Assembly (NCBI GenBank): GCA_021769625.1
Contig: JAETSN010000043.1
Coordinates: 1 to 37,557 of the forward strand
Direction: 5' to 3'
DNA from: [Clostridium] symbiosum
GTDB taxonomy: Bacteria; Bacillota; Clostridia; Lachnospirales; Lachnospiraceae
Length of the DNA stretch: 37,557 bases
Shown here: piece after piece, positions 9,073 to 17,750 of the stretch
Layout: every line of letters begins with the position of its first letter
How positions within the stretch are numbered: position 1 is the first letter of the stretch
Program-made: the position numbers and the translations under genes
Notes under the pieces: model-generated
Told to the model about the DNA's origin: nothing
Databases searched by the model: none
The model's input: only the letters and a program-made list of their open reading frames with translations

Positions 9073-10551
9073 ATGCAGGACAGGAGGAAATTCACCAAAA
9101 ATTTTTTGGCGCTTTTGATGGTGGCGATGACGGTTTTTGCCGTCTCCTGCGGGTCCCCCGGGCCGGAGGAGAATGCAGCGGAAAATGCCGGGAGCGCGGA
9201 GGATAGCGAAAAATCATTCGGAAAGGCGGAAAGGAAATCCGATACGGATATCTCCGGCAGCTTTGCCGAAGCGCATGACGCATTCACCACCACGCTGGTC
9301 AGGGAGGAAAACGATGATTATCCGATCCCGGAGCCTCCCGAGGGGGTTTTTGATCTGGTCTCCTATCCGTCAAAAGTGGGGGATCTGGCGGCCTATGTGT
9401 CCAGCGATCCCGGCGACGGTGAAAAGCATCCGCTGATCATCTGGGTGGTCGGCGGATGGGGCAACGGCATCGATGATTTTCCGTGGATCTATCCGGAGTG
9501 GGACGATGACCAGACGGGCTCCGCTTTCTGGCAGGCGGGTATTTTGACGATGTATCCGTCCTTCCGGGGCGGTAGCGGCAATCCCGGCTATTATGAAACG
9601 CTGTTCGGAGAGGTGGACGATATCGTATCCGCCTATGAATATGCCGCGTCCCTGCCCTATGTGGACCCGGAGAGGATCTATCTCGGCGGCCACAGCACCG
9701 GCGGGACAAGGGCGCTTTTGGCGTCCGAGTACACGGATAAATTCCGGGCGGTATTCTGTTTCGGCGCGGTGGATGAGATCAAGTACCACAACAACGATCA
9801 GTTCACTTTTGACACGGGCAACAGGGACGAATACACGATGCGTTCCCCGATTTACTGGCTGGAGAATATCGAGAGCCCGACGTTCCTGATCGAGGGGAGG
9901 GATGGGAATTCCGCATGTCTGGAGCGGATGGAGCAGGCTTATCAAAGCGATAATGTACATTATTTTGTCGTGGAAAATGCGGATCATTTCTCCGTGCTGG
10001 CGCCTGCCACAAGGCTTGTGGCGCAGAAGATCCTGGAAGATACCGGCGATGTGCCGAATATATCCATCACGATGGAGGAACTGGATGAGGCGATGAAGCA
10101 GGAGCCTCCGACCCCGGTTCCGGTGATGACCGAGCGCTGTCTGGAAGAGCTGGGCATGACTTTCTCCTGTCCTTATCTGTGGGATATCGAGGCGAATGAG
10201 GAAGGGGGCCTGACGATATATTCCCGTTACGATTACGATAATCCGTGGGATATGTCGGTTATTTTTATCACGCCATATTCCGGTGAGGAGTCGGACGATC
10301 TGCAGGAGATGAGCAGGAAGATGCAGGAGATAGGGCTGACGGTGAATGAGGCGCGGGTCGGCGGGCATGATGCTATAAACGCTCTGGGGCGGTTTGAGGA
10401 TCATAATGGCATCAATCGTTTCCAACGCTATGTGATCATTGAGAAGGAAGGCGGTTATATAGATTTTGAGTGTATAGCGCTAGAGGAGTACGCGGTGGAG
10501 TCGGATTCTCTGTTTGTGGATATCATAAGCAGTATTCGGTTTGATGATTGA
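9073..10551 (+). CDS. Lipoprotein alpha/beta hydrolase with extra C-terminal domain
   Basis: A 492-residue predicted lipoprotein. A basic N-terminus and hydrophobic core end in AVSC with Cys26 as the lipid site, followed by an acidic low-complexity linker to about residue 75. Residues 80-330 form a prolyl-oligopeptidase/dienelactone-hydrolase-like alpha/beta hydrolase. The nucleophile elbow is GHSTGG (Ser208), with Asp277 (EGRDGN) and His305 (ADHFS) as the probable triad. Residues 355-492 form a separate beta-rich domain resembling DcrB/PsbP-like lipoprotein domains. It would sit on the outer face of the membrane and cleave an ester or peptide. AGAGGAG lies upstream with a rather long spacer of 10. 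No operon partner is seen. The substrate is unknown. Confidence 0.8.
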   Translation: MQDRRKFTKNFLALLMVAMTVFAVSCGSPGPEENAAENAGSAEDSEKSFGKAERKSDTDISGSFAEAHDAFTTTLVREENDDYPIPEPPEGVFDLVSYPSKVGDLAAYVSSDPGDGEKHPLIIWVVGGWGNGIDDFPWIYPEWDDDQTGSAFWQAGILTMYPSFRGGSGNPGYYETLFGEVDDIVSAYEYAASLPYVDPERIYLGGHSTGGTRALLASEYTDKFRAVFCFGAVDEIKYHNNDQFTFDTGNRDEYTMRSPIYWLENIESPTFLIEGRDGNSACLERMEQAYQSDNVHYFVVENADHFSVLAPATRLVAQKILEDTGDVPNISITMEELDEAMKQEPPTPVPVMTERCLEELGMTFSCPYLWDIEANEEGGLTIYSRYDYDNPWDMSVIFITPYSGEESDDLQEMSRKMQEIGLTVNEARVGGHDAINALGRFEDHNGINRFQRYVIIEKEGGYIDFECIALEEYAVESDSLFVDIISSIRFDD

Positions 10552-10630
10552 GGCGGACACGCGAATGACCTTATTTTGATGTAATGAAAATTTGGCATGA
10601 AATATAGTATTGTGGAAATAATAAAAACAC

Positions 10631-10659
10631 TTGACGTACAGAAAATTGTACGATACAAT
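10631..10659 (+). promoter_or_regulatory. Sigma-A promoter of yefM-yoeB
   Basis: TTGACG (-35, 10631-10636) and TACAAT (-10, 10654-10659) are separated by exactly 17 bases. This is a near-consensus housekeeping promoter 44 bases before the yefM start. One GTAC operator repeat lies in its spacer and a second just downstream, so the antitoxin complex would block RNA polymerase here. Confidence 0.8.
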
Positions 10660-10679
10660 ACAAGTACAGAAAACCGTAC
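10636..10679 (+). promoter_or_regulatory. Paired GTAC operator repeats for YefM-YoeB autoregulation
   Basis: Two 16-base units, GTACAGAAAATTGTAC (10636-10651) and GTACAGAAAACCGTAC (10664-10679), differ at two positions and start 28 bases apart. Each is flanked by GTAC at both ends. E. coli YefM-YoeB binds paired palindromes with a TGTACA core (family knowledge), and these units resemble that. One unit sits inside the promoter spacer and the other after the -10. Binding by this YefM is inferred. Confidence 0.65.
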
Positions 10680-10702
10680 TTTTGCTTTGGAGGTGATATA
10701 TC

Positions 10703-10969
10703 ATGTTAGCGGTAAATTATACTAATCTCCGGGATAATATGAAAAGTTATATGGATAAGGTGACGGATGACTATGAAACGATGATAGTCACGAGGAAAAA
10801 TAATAAAAATGTCGTGATGCTGTCAGAGGAATCCTATAATAACCTGATGGAGAATATTTATGTAATGGGAAACAAGAACAATTACGATTGGCTGATGAAA
10901 GGAAAGGCACAATTGGAGAACCGGCAATGTGCCGTTCATGAGTTACTTGAGGCAGAAGATAATGAATAA
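10703..10969 (+). CDS. yefM: YefM/Phd-family antitoxin
   Basis: An 88-residue YefM-type antitoxin. The N-terminal half (MLAVNYTNLRDNMKSYMDKV..) is the DNA-binding and dimerisation fold. VMLSEESYNNLMEN is the typical core motif. The acidic C-terminus would be the flexible segment that wraps and neutralises YoeB. It has a near-perfect GGAGGTGA ribosome site and its own promoter with operators upstream. Its stop overlaps the yoeB start by eight bases, the usual translational coupling. It would act as both toxin inhibitor and autorepressor. All elements look intact. Confidence 0.93.
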   Translation: MLAVNYTNLRDNMKSYMDKVTDDYETMIVTRKNNKNVVMLSEESYNNLMENIYVMGNKNNYDWLMKGKAQLENRQCAVHELLEAEDNE

Positions 10970-11216
10970 GGTATTTACGGATACTGGTTGGGAAGATTAT
11001 ATTTATTGGCAGACAGAGGATCGAAAAACACTTAAAAAGATCAATCAGCTGATCAATGACATCGCCCGGAATGGCAATGAGGGTATAGGGAAACCGGAAC
11101 CTTTGACTGGAAATTTGTCAGGATTTTGGAGCAGACGTATAAATGATAAGGATAGGTTAATATATAAAATCGATGAAAATAATGTATATATTTTAGCTTG
11201 CAGATATCATTATTAA
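10962..11216 (+). CDS. yoeB: YoeB toxin (ribosome-dependent mRNA endonuclease)
   Basis: An 84-residue YoeB toxin, the same length as the E. coli protein. YoeB binds the ribosomal A site and cuts mRNA. The catalytic residues Glu46, Arg65, His83 and Tyr84 are present in the expected context (GKPEPL, NLSGFWSRRI, DRLIY, ACRYHY). The ATG at 10962 overlaps the yefM stop by eight bases. An in-frame ATG at 10929 would add eleven residues lying inside yefM and is rejected. With intact catalytic residues, antitoxin, promoter and terminator, the pair should be functional. Confidence 0.95.
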   Translation: MNKVFTDTGWEDYIYWQTEDRKTLKKINQLINDIARNGNEGIGKPEPLTGNLSGFWSRRINDKDRLIYKIDENNVYILACRYHY

Positions 11217-11227
11217 AAATGTTGTTG

Positions 11228-11269
11228 AAGCACTAACGGATGAGCAAATTCATCCGGAGGTGCTTTTTT
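11228..11269 (+). terminator. Intrinsic terminator of yefM-yoeB
   Basis: A two-part stem (AAGCAC at 11228-11233 with GTGCTT at 11260-11265, and GGATGA at 11238-11243 with TCATCC at 11250-11255) closes on a six-base loop. It is followed by a T run. It lies 12 bases after yoeB and isolates the toxin-antitoxin unit from the transport operon. Confidence 0.85.
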
Positions 11270-11360
11270 CATGTCTTTATACTATAGATGAGAAATATAT
11301 GTAAGTACGGATATTTCGCAAATTGCATAAAAAACCCCACAAAATCCAAAAACTACCACC

Positions 11361-11390
11361 CTTTTTTACTAAAAAAGTCTTTGCTATGAT
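11361..11390 (+). promoter_or_regulatory. Extended -10 promoter and palindrome before sugar ABC operon
   Basis: TATGAT at 11385-11390 is preceded by TG at 11382-11383, an extended -10 element. No good -35 is seen, only a T run at 11362-11367. A small palindrome (CTTTTTT, act, AAAAAAG; 11361-11377) lies directly upstream and could hold a regulator. A weak -35 with an extended -10 fits an activator-dependent promoter, plausibly driven by the YesN-type regulator at 16155. Confidence 0.45.
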
Positions 11391-11430
11391 GTAAATATAA
11401 AGCAAAATATACAAAAGGAAGGACGAACGA

Positions 11431-12966
11431 ATGGGTGAGATAATTGTCTCGATGAAAAATATCTGTAAGTCGTTTCCGGGCGTAAAGGCACTCGACAAGG
11501 TGGATTTTGAGCTGCATTCGGGCGAAGTGCTGGCGCTTCTCGGGGAAAACGGCGCAGGCAAGTCAACGCTCATGAAGGTGCTCAGCGGCGTCTATACGAG
11601 GGATGAGGGTTCCCTCACGATCTTTGGGAAAGAATACGGGGATCTGACGCCGAAGCAGGCGCAGGAGGCAGGCGTTGCGATCATTCATCAGGAACTGAAC
11701 ATGTGTAAGCATCTGACTGTCACGGAAAATATGTTTCTTGGCAGGGAAAGGCGGGGGAAGATAGCCCTTGACAACAGTTCCATGGAGCAGGAGGCGAAAC
11801 GGATACTGGACGATCTGAAGATCGATATCAGCCCGAACCAGATCGTGGGGGAGCTGCCGGTCTCCAAGCAGCAGATGGTGGAGATCGCGAAGGCGCTTTC
11901 CATCAATGCGAGGATCCTGATCATGGATGAGCCGACTTCCTCCCTGACGGCGAGGGAGATCGAGGATCTGTTCCGGATCATCAAAAAGCTTCGCAGCGAG
12001 GGAAAAGGCATTGTCTACATATCCCATCGTCTGGAAGAGCTGCAGCATATCGTGGATCGGGTGACGATCATGCGCGACGGCCAGTATATCACGTCGATGA
12101 ATTTTGCGGATACCACGATGGATCAGATCATCGCCCATATGGTGGGGCGTGAGATCAAAGAAAAATTCCCGAGGGTGGAGTGCAAAAAGGGAAAGAAGAT
12201 ATTTGAGGTAAAGAATTTAAATGCCGGACGTATGGTGCGGGATATCAATTTTTCAGCGTACGAGGGAGAAATTGTAGGTTTTGCCGGACTGATGGGTGCC
12301 GGACGGACGGAGACCACAAGGGCCATCTTCGGCGTGGACCCGAAGGAGAGCGGGGAGATCTATGTGGACGGAAAAGAGATCAAGATAAACTGTCCGATGG
12401 ATGCCATCAGAAACGGCGTAGTGCTTGCGCCGGAGGATCGGAAAAAGGACGGCCTGTGCACAAAGCTTTCCATTCGCCACAATCTGGCGCTGCCGAATCT
12501 GGACATCGTCTGCAATAAGCTGGGCGTAGTGAACAGCGCTACGGAGAAAAAACTCTGCGACAAGGCGGTGGTCGATCTGAAGATCAAGACGCCCAACGTG
12601 GAGATCGATTCCGGCAACCTTTCCGGCGGCAACCAGCAGAAAGTGGTCGTGGGGAAATGGCTGGCGAGGGATTCGAGGGTGGTGATCTTCGACGAGCCCA
12701 CAAGGGGTATCGACGTGGGGGCGAAAGTGGAGATATACCATCTGATGAATGACCTGAAAAAGCAGGGGATCGCGGTTGTCTTTGTCTCCTCGGAGATGCC
12801 GGAGGTCATGGGCATTGCGGACCGGATCATCGTGATGTGCGACGGCAGGATCACAGGCGAAGTGATGGCGAGGGAGACGACCCAGAACGAGATCCTGACG
12901 TTGGCAACTACCTTTGAAGATAAAAAGATAGGAAAGAGTGAGGGAGGAAACGAAGAGCATGAGTAA
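11431..12966 (+). CDS. CUT2 sugar ABC transporter ATPase (MglA/RbsA family)
   Basis: A 511-residue tandem ATPase that powers import of a monosaccharide. The N-terminal half has Walker A GENGAGKST (residues 38-46), the LPVSKQQMVEIAKAL signature and Walker B ILIMDEPTS. The C-terminal half has the usual degenerate P-loop GLMGAGRTE, signature LSGGNQQK at 397-404 and Walker B VVIFDEPTRGID. All catalytic features look intact, unlike the second ATPase at 18871. AAGGAAGG precedes the ATG. The gene overlaps the permease by eight bases. The CUT2 class takes ribose, galactose, xylose and similar sugars; which one is not clear from this protein. Confidence 0.94.
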   Translation: MGEIIVSMKNICKSFPGVKALDKVDFELHSGEVLALLGENGAGKSTLMKVLSGVYTRDEGSLTIFGKEYGDLTPKQAQEAGVAIIHQELNMCKHLTVTENMFLGRERRGKIALDNSSMEQEAKRILDDLKIDISPNQIVGELPVSKQQMVEIAKALSINARILIMDEPTSSLTAREIEDLFRIIKKLRSEGKGIVYISHRLEELQHIVDRVTIMRDGQYITSMNFADTTMDQIIAHMVGREIKEKFPRVECKKGKKIFEVKNLNAGRMVRDINFSAYEGEIVGFAGLMGAGRTETTRAIFGVDPKESGEIYVDGKEIKINCPMDAIRNGVVLAPEDRKKDGLCTKLSIRHNLALPNLDIVCNKLGVVNSATEKKLCDKAVVDLKIKTPNVEIDSGNLSGGNQQKVVVGKWLARDSRVVIFDEPTRGIDVGAKVEIYHLMNDLKKQGIAVVFVSSEMPEVMGIADRIIVMCDGRITGEVMARETTQNEILTLATTFEDKKIGKSEGGNEEHE

Positions 12967-13975
12967 TGAGAAGCAAAGTTTTCTGAAAAAAATATTGGGC
13001 ATCCGGGGCATGGGCGCCGCCATAACGGCATTTATCGGCCTGATCGTCATCTATGTGGCATTCGGCCTGATCAATCCGGCGGTGTTTTCCGGACAGAATA
13101 TCATGAACCTGCTGCGTTCCATGTCAAAATACCTGTTGATCGGTATTGCGCAGAGCTACATACTGATCACCGGAAATATTGACCTGTCCATCGGTTCCAT
13201 GGTAGGTATGAGCGCCATGGTGGCGGCGACGCTGATGAGCAGAGGCGTACACCCTGTTATCGCTATTTTGGTAGCGCTTGCCTGCTGTCTGGTCTGCGGC
13301 GTGGTGAACGGTTTTCTGGTGGGCAAATTTAAACTGCCGCCCTTTATCGCCACACTCGGCACGATGTTCATCACAAGGGGCGTAGCCTACATGGTAAACA
13401 GCAACAGAAATACCGATGCCATCGCGACGGGCATCGGCAAGGAGGCGGGAGATAAATTCCAGAGTATCTTTTATTACGGCACCACTTTAGGCGTGTACAA
13501 TACGTTCTGGATCGCCCTGATCTTCTTTATCATTTTCTTCTTCCTGATCTCCAAGACAAGGACGGGAAGACATATATACGCCATCGGTTCCAACATCGAT
13601 GCGGCGAAGCTCTCCGGTGTGAACGTGGTGGCGACAACGACCAAAGCCTATGTGGTCAGCGCGGTGTGCTCCTGCATGGTGGGCCTGATCCTCTGTGCAC
13701 AGGCAGGCATGGGCAACATGGAAGCCGGCAATATGTATGAAATGTACGGTGTTGCGGCGGGTGTGATCGGCGGCGTGTCACCCCTTGGCGGCACAGGGCT
13801 TCTGCTCGGCACTTTCGCGGGCGCAGCCGTTTGGCAGACACTCGAGAACGGCCTGAACATGATCGGCGCGCAGGTAGGTATCCAGCGGGTAGTGATCGGC
13901 GTGATCGTTGTGGCAGCAGTACTTTTGGACGTGGTGGTGAGAGGCGGCCAGTTCAAAAAGAAAAAGGGAAACTAA
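12959..13975 (+). CDS. CUT2 sugar ABC transporter permease (MglC/RbsC family)
   Basis: A 338-residue, strongly hydrophobic BPD_transp_2-type permease with about ten membrane segments. The family hallmarks are ITGNIDLSIGSMVG near residue 78, PPFIATLGTMFITRG in the middle and GVSPLGGTG before the last helices. It forms the membrane channel for the ATPase encoded just upstream. The ATG at 12959 overlaps the ATPase stop and has GGGAGG about a dozen bases before it. The in-frame start at 12938 lies deeper in the ATPase gene and is rejected. The binding-protein gene follows after a 164-base gap holding a hairpin. Confidence 0.94.
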   Translation: MSNEKQSFLKKILGIRGMGAAITAFIGLIVIYVAFGLINPAVFSGQNIMNLLRSMSKYLLIGIAQSYILITGNIDLSIGSMVGMSAMVAATLMSRGVHPVIAILVALACCLVCGVVNGFLVGKFKLPPFIATLGTMFITRGVAYMVNSNRNTDAIATGIGKEAGDKFQSIFYYGTTLGVYNTFWIALIFFIIFFFLISKTRTGRHIYAIGSNIDAAKLSGVNVVATTTKAYVVSAVCSCMVGLILCAQAGMGNMEAGNMYEMYGVAAGVIGGVSPLGGTGLLLGTFAGAAVWQTLENGLNMIGAQVGIQRVVIGVIVVAAVLLDVVVRGGQFKKKKGN

Positions 13976-14036
13976 CCGCAGGGCTGAAAGCTTTTGCGTT
14001 TAGTATATAAAATCAGCAGATGAGCGGACAGCGCAC

Positions 14037-14083
14037 AGCTTCGATGGCGGATGACGTAATTCAGACAGCCGCCATCGTAAGCT
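14037..14083 (+). promoter_or_regulatory. Intercistronic hairpin between permease and binding protein
   Basis: A 14-bp stem (AGCTTCGATGGCGG at 14037-14050, pairing with 14069-14083 and one bulged T at 14078) encloses an 18-base loop. No T run follows, so it is unlikely to be a terminator. Such hairpins in sugar ABC operons often protect one side of a processed mRNA and raise binding-protein output relative to permease. That role is inferred. Confidence 0.55.
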
Positions 14084-14139
14084 CAGGAATCGTGTGCCGG
14101 GAGTGAATCTGCGGAACTAAAAATAGGAGGAAAGATAAG

Positions 14140-15966
14140 ATGAAAAAGAAACTGTTAAGTTTGCTCTGTGGTGTGACCATGCTGGCGGCAGCGCTGACCG
14201 GCTGTGGTTCCCAGGAGGCACCTGCGGCAGCAGAGGGTGAGACAACGGAGGCTCCCGCTTCCGCAGATGGAGCGAAGATCGCTCTGATCACAATGGATTC
14301 CATTGACCAGCACTGGATCAGCTTAAATGAAGGCGCACAGAAGGCAGCCGGGGAACTCGGCGTAGAAGTGACATTTATGTCGCCTAACACAAAGGATGAC
14401 GCACAGCAGATCGAATGTGTGAACAACGCGGTGGCAGGCGGCTATCAGGCGATCATCGTAGCGGCAAACGGCCCCGACGCGATCTCCTCCGCGCTGAAGG
14501 AAGCGATCGACGCAGGCATCAAGGTAGTATATGTGGACTCTCCGGCAAACGTGGATGCGGAAGCTACGTTCTCCACAGACAATGTGGCGGCAGGTACGAC
14601 GGCGGGCGAAGAGATGATCAAAGCGCTTGAGGCGAAGGGCATCACAAGCGGCGATATCGGTATCGTCAACGTAAACGCGGCAACCCAGTCTACAGTGGAC
14701 AGGGAGAACGGCTTCAGGAAAGCGTTCGAAGGAACGGACTTTAACCTGTTGGAGACGCAGTACGGTGAAGGCGACGCGGCGAAATCCCAGACCATCGCAG
14801 AAAACTACATCACACAGAAGGTAGTAGGTATCTTCGGATGTAACGAGGGTTCTACAACCGGTACAGGCAATGCGATCAAGGCGAGCGGCAATTCTGACAT
14901 CGTGGGCGTAGGTTTCGATAAATCCGATGCGATCCAGGGTCTGATCACAGACGGCTATCTGCTCTGCACGATGGCACAGAATCCGGACGTAATGGGTTAT
15001 GAAGGCGTGAAAGCGGCAGTAGCGGCGATCGGCGGCGAATCCCTCGGCGGCAAAGTGACCGACACAGGTGTTTCCGTGATCGATGCGGCGGCACTTGGCG
15101 GCGCGGCACCGGCAGCTTCCGGCGATGCGGTAAAAGCGAGCAAAGCGTGGAAGATCGCACTGATCACGATGGATTCCATCGACCAGCACTGGGTAACCTT
15201 AAATGAGGGCGCACAGGCAAAGGCAGAGGAACTCGGCGTAGAAGTGACATTCATGTCACCCAACACAAAAGACGACGCACAGCAGATCGAATGCGTGAAC
15301 AACGCGGTAGCAGGCGGATATGAAGCGATCATCGTTGCGGCAAACGGCCCCGATGCGATCTCTTCCGCATTACAGGAAGCGATCTCCGCAGGCATCAAGG
15401 TAGTATATGTAGACTCTCCGGCAAACGTGGATGCGGAAGCTACGTTCTCCACAGACAATGTGGCGGCAGGCACGACAGCAGGCGAAGAGATGATCAAAGC
15501 GCTTGACGCAAAGGGTATCACAAGCGGCGACATCGGTATCGTCAACGTAAACGCGGCAACCCAGTCCACAGTGGACAGGGAAAACGGCTTCAGAAAAGCG
15601 TTTGAAGGCACGGGCTTTAACCTGCTGGAGACACAGTACGGCGAGGGCGATGCGGCAAAATCCCAGACCATCGCAGAAAACTACATCACACAGAATGTAG
15701 TAGGTATCTTCGGATGTAACGAAGGTTCCACAACCGGTACAGGCAATGCGATCAAGGCGAGCGGTAATTCCGATATCGTGGGCGTAGGTTTTGATAAATC
15801 CGACGCGATCATGAATCTGATCAGTGACGGTTATCTGCTCTGCACCATGGCGCAGAATCCCGATGTAATGGGTTCCATGGGTGTGGAAGCATGCGTGAAG
15901 GCGCTTGAAGGGGAATCCCTGGGCGGCGCAGTGACGGATACGGGAGTTTCCGTACTTACAAAATAA
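14140..15966 (+). CDS. Lipoprotein with two tandem sugar-binding domains
   Basis: A 608-residue lipoprotein, twice the normal size of an RbsB/MglB-type binding protein. The signal peptide ends in LTGC with Cys22 as the lipid site, then a short Ala/Glu/Thr-rich linker. Domain 1 runs from Lys46 to about residue 313 and domain 2 from Lys338 to the end. Each is a complete periplasmic-binding-protein type I fold starting KIALITMDSIDQHW. I count roughly 22 differences over about 270 aligned residues, so they are over 90% identical. About 24 residues of Ala/Ser-rich linker separate them. AGGAGG precedes the ATG. It would feed the CUT2 transporter encoded upstream. Two fused sites on one anchor are unusual for this class; ligand unknown. 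Confidence 0.93.
   Translation: MKKKLLSLLCGVTMLAAALTGCGSQEAPAAAEGETTEAPASADGAKIALITMDSIDQHWISLNEGAQKAAGELGVEVTFMSPNTKDDAQQIECVNNAVAGGYQAIIVAANGPDAISSALKEAIDAGIKVVYVDSPANVDAEATFSTDNVAAGTTAGEEMIKALEAKGITSGDIGIVNVNAATQSTVDRENGFRKAFEGTDFNLLETQYGEGDAAKSQTIAENYITQKVVGIFGCNEGSTTGTGNAIKASGNSDIVGVGFDKSDAIQGLITDGYLLCTMAQNPDVMGYEGVKAAVAAIGGESLGGKVTDTGVSVIDAAALGGAAPAASGDAVKASKAWKIALITMDSIDQHWVTLNEGAQAKAEELGVEVTFMSPNTKDDAQQIECVNNAVAGGYEAIIVAANGPDAISSALQEAISAGIKVVYVDSPANVDAEATFSTDNVAAGTTAGEEMIKALDAKGITSGDIGIVNVNAATQSTVDRENGFRKAFEGTGFNLLETQYGEGDAAKSQTIAENYITQNVVGIFGCNEGSTTGTGNAIKASGNSDIVGVGFDKSDAIMNLISDGYLLCTMAQNPDVMGSMGVEACVKALEGESLGGAVTDTGVSVLTK
14275..15954 (+). repeat. Internal tandem duplication in binding-protein gene
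   Basis: Units at 14275-15078 and 15151-15954 are related at a fixed offset of 876 bases (292 codons). They are nearly identical also at synonymous sites over long stretches, for example around 14520-14660 versus 15396-15536. This points to recent duplication or ongoing gene conversion. Confidence 0.93.
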
Positions 15967-16016
15967 AGAGTAGTGGCAGCAGTTTGATGACATAAAATGG
16001 AATATAGTGTATACTG

Positions 16017-16053
16017 GGAAGTAGCCGTAGGCGGAGAGCGTACGGCTATTTCC
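16017..16053 (+). terminator. Hairpin after binding-protein gene, possible attenuator
   Basis: GGAAGTAGCCGTA (16017-16029) pairs with TACGGCTATTTCC (16041-16053), a 13-bp stem with one G-U pair and an 11-base loop. The following bases are only weakly T-rich, so it may be a partial terminator that lowers expression of the downstream two-component system. Confidence 0.5.
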
Positions 16054-16154
16054 TGATATTATGAGCTCGGGCAAGGAGTGTGTGAGCGCAGCGAGTTTGG
16101 AAATAGGCGCAGAGAAAAATGAGCGACTAAAGCAGGAAAGAGGGGGAGAGATTC

Positions 16155-17750
16155 ATGCAGAAGGTGATGATCGCGGATGACGAGGAGAGGATCTGCAGGC
16201 TGATAGAGGCGCTGGTGGACTGGAAGGCTCTGGGTATGGAAGTGGTTGCCATCGCGCATAACGGCCTTGAGGCGGTGGAGTTTGCGGAAAAGTTCCGGCC
16301 CGATATTCTGATTACGGATATCAGGATGCCGGGGTGCAGCGGCCTTGAGCTGATCGAGAAGGTAAAAAAGAGCATGCCGGAGCTGGAGATCATTATCATC
16401 AGCGGATACGCGCATTTTGAATATGCAAAGAGCGCCATCAAATTCGGCGTCGGTGAGTACTTGTTAAAGCCCATCAATAAAGCGGAACTGACTATGACGC
16501 TGGAGCGGCTTCGGGGGAAGATCGAGGCACGCCTGCGGGAGAAGGAAGATCTGGCGCAGATGGAGCAAAAGAGCAGGCATGATGTGTTGAGGCTTCGGGA
16601 ACTTCTGCTGGACCGCCTTCTGGAGCAGAAAGCAGAAGGGCTTTCCCTTCAGGCATTGCGGGAAGAATATTATCTGGAGATGCAGCCCGGCTGTTTTCAG
16701 GCGATCTGGCTGAAGATCGACAGCCCGGAGGAGGAACTGGGAGAAGAGGGCAAAAATATCGTGATGGAACGCTCCGGAAGGCTTCTGGAGAGCTGCCTGA
16801 AACAGAAATGTTTTGATATGTTCTGCAAGGAGCAGGGGCAGGGAAATTATATCGGCATATTGAATTATGCGGAAGAAAAACAGGAAGAGATCCGGCGTAT
16901 CCAGAAGGATTGCCTGAACCAGCTCGAGAGCGGAAAGAAACTGTACGGGGAGATCTGTTTTTCCATGGCGGTGGGCAGTATCGTGAAGGAGCCGGGACAA
17001 ATAGCAAGGTCCCTGCGGGAGGCTTCGCTGATCATCGAGGAGCGGCTGGTGAAGGGGACCGGGAGGTTTCTGGATTATATGCCGGAGGGGGATTCCGCGC
17101 TGCATGAAAAGAGTCTGCTGGAGAAGTATCTGCGGACTATTACCCATGCCATCGAGATCATGAGCGAGGAAGAGGCAAATAAGGCGCTTATGCAGATACG
17201 GGAGGGCGTGGCAGAGGTGAAAGATGTGCGGGGACATGAACTGTTTGAGCTGATCAGTTCCTGCGGCGCCCTGTTTTTAAGTCAGGTGGAATCAAAGGAG
17301 AGGCGGGAAAGGCTGGAATATTTTTCCCGAAAATGCAGGCAGTGCGGTTCTCAGGAAGCGCTGTTTCAGGTGCTGGAGGATCTGCAGGGAGCCTATATTC
17401 GGGAACTTCAGCAGCAGCACGAGGGGGATATGGTACGGCCCATCCGTCAGGCGAAGCAGTATATCCAGAATCATTATAACGAGCCCATCACGCAGGAGGA
17501 AGTCAGCAGTATCGTGGGACTCTCCAGCACTTATTTCAGCGCCCTCTTTAAAAAAGAAGAGGGGGAAGGATTTGCGAAATATCTGACCGGCGTGCGCATG
17601 GAGCAGGCGAAGATACTGCTTCGGGAAAGCAATCTCTCTGTCTCGGAGATCTGCCGCAGGGTCGGGTATAATGACCTGAAGCATTTTATCCATAACTTTG
17701 AGAGAGCGGCGGGGCTGAAGCCGGCGGCCTACCGGAAATTATACGGGTGA
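16155..17750 (+). CDS. YesN-type response regulator, receiver plus AraC HTH
   Basis: A 531-residue regulator. Residues 1-120 form a receiver domain with the acidic pair Asp8-Asp9, phospho-acceptor Asp55 (LITDIRMPG) and Lys102 in LLKPI. A long middle region of about 300 residues is typical of YesN-like proteins. The last 100 residues are an AraC-type double HTH (ITQEEVSSIVGLSSTYFSALFKK, ending SEICRRVGYNDLKHF). It would be phosphorylated by the YesM-type kinase encoded 71 bases downstream and activate the transport operon upstream. AGGGGGAG precedes the ATG. Family knowledge: these pairs respond to extracellular carbohydrates. Confidence 0.93.
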   Translation: MQKVMIADDEERICRLIEALVDWKALGMEVVAIAHNGLEAVEFAEKFRPDILITDIRMPGCSGLELIEKVKKSMPELEIIIISGYAHFEYAKSAIKFGVGEYLLKPINKAELTMTLERLRGKIEARLREKEDLAQMEQKSRHDVLRLRELLLDRLLEQKAEGLSLQALREEYYLEMQPGCFQAIWLKIDSPEEELGEEGKNIVMERSGRLLESCLKQKCFDMFCKEQGQGNYIGILNYAEEKQEEIRRIQKDCLNQLESGKKLYGEICFSMAVGSIVKEPGQIARSLREASLIIEERLVKGTGRFLDYMPEGDSALHEKSLLEKYLRTITHAIEIMSEEEANKALMQIREGVAEVKDVRGHELFELISSCGALFLSQVESKERRERLEYFSRKCRQCGSQEALFQVLEDLQGAYIRELQQQHEGDMVRPIRQAKQYIQNHYNEPITQEEVSSIVGLSSTYFSALFKKEEGEGFAKYLTGVRMEQAKILLRESNLSVSEICRRVGYNDLKHFIHNFERAAGLKPAAYRKLYG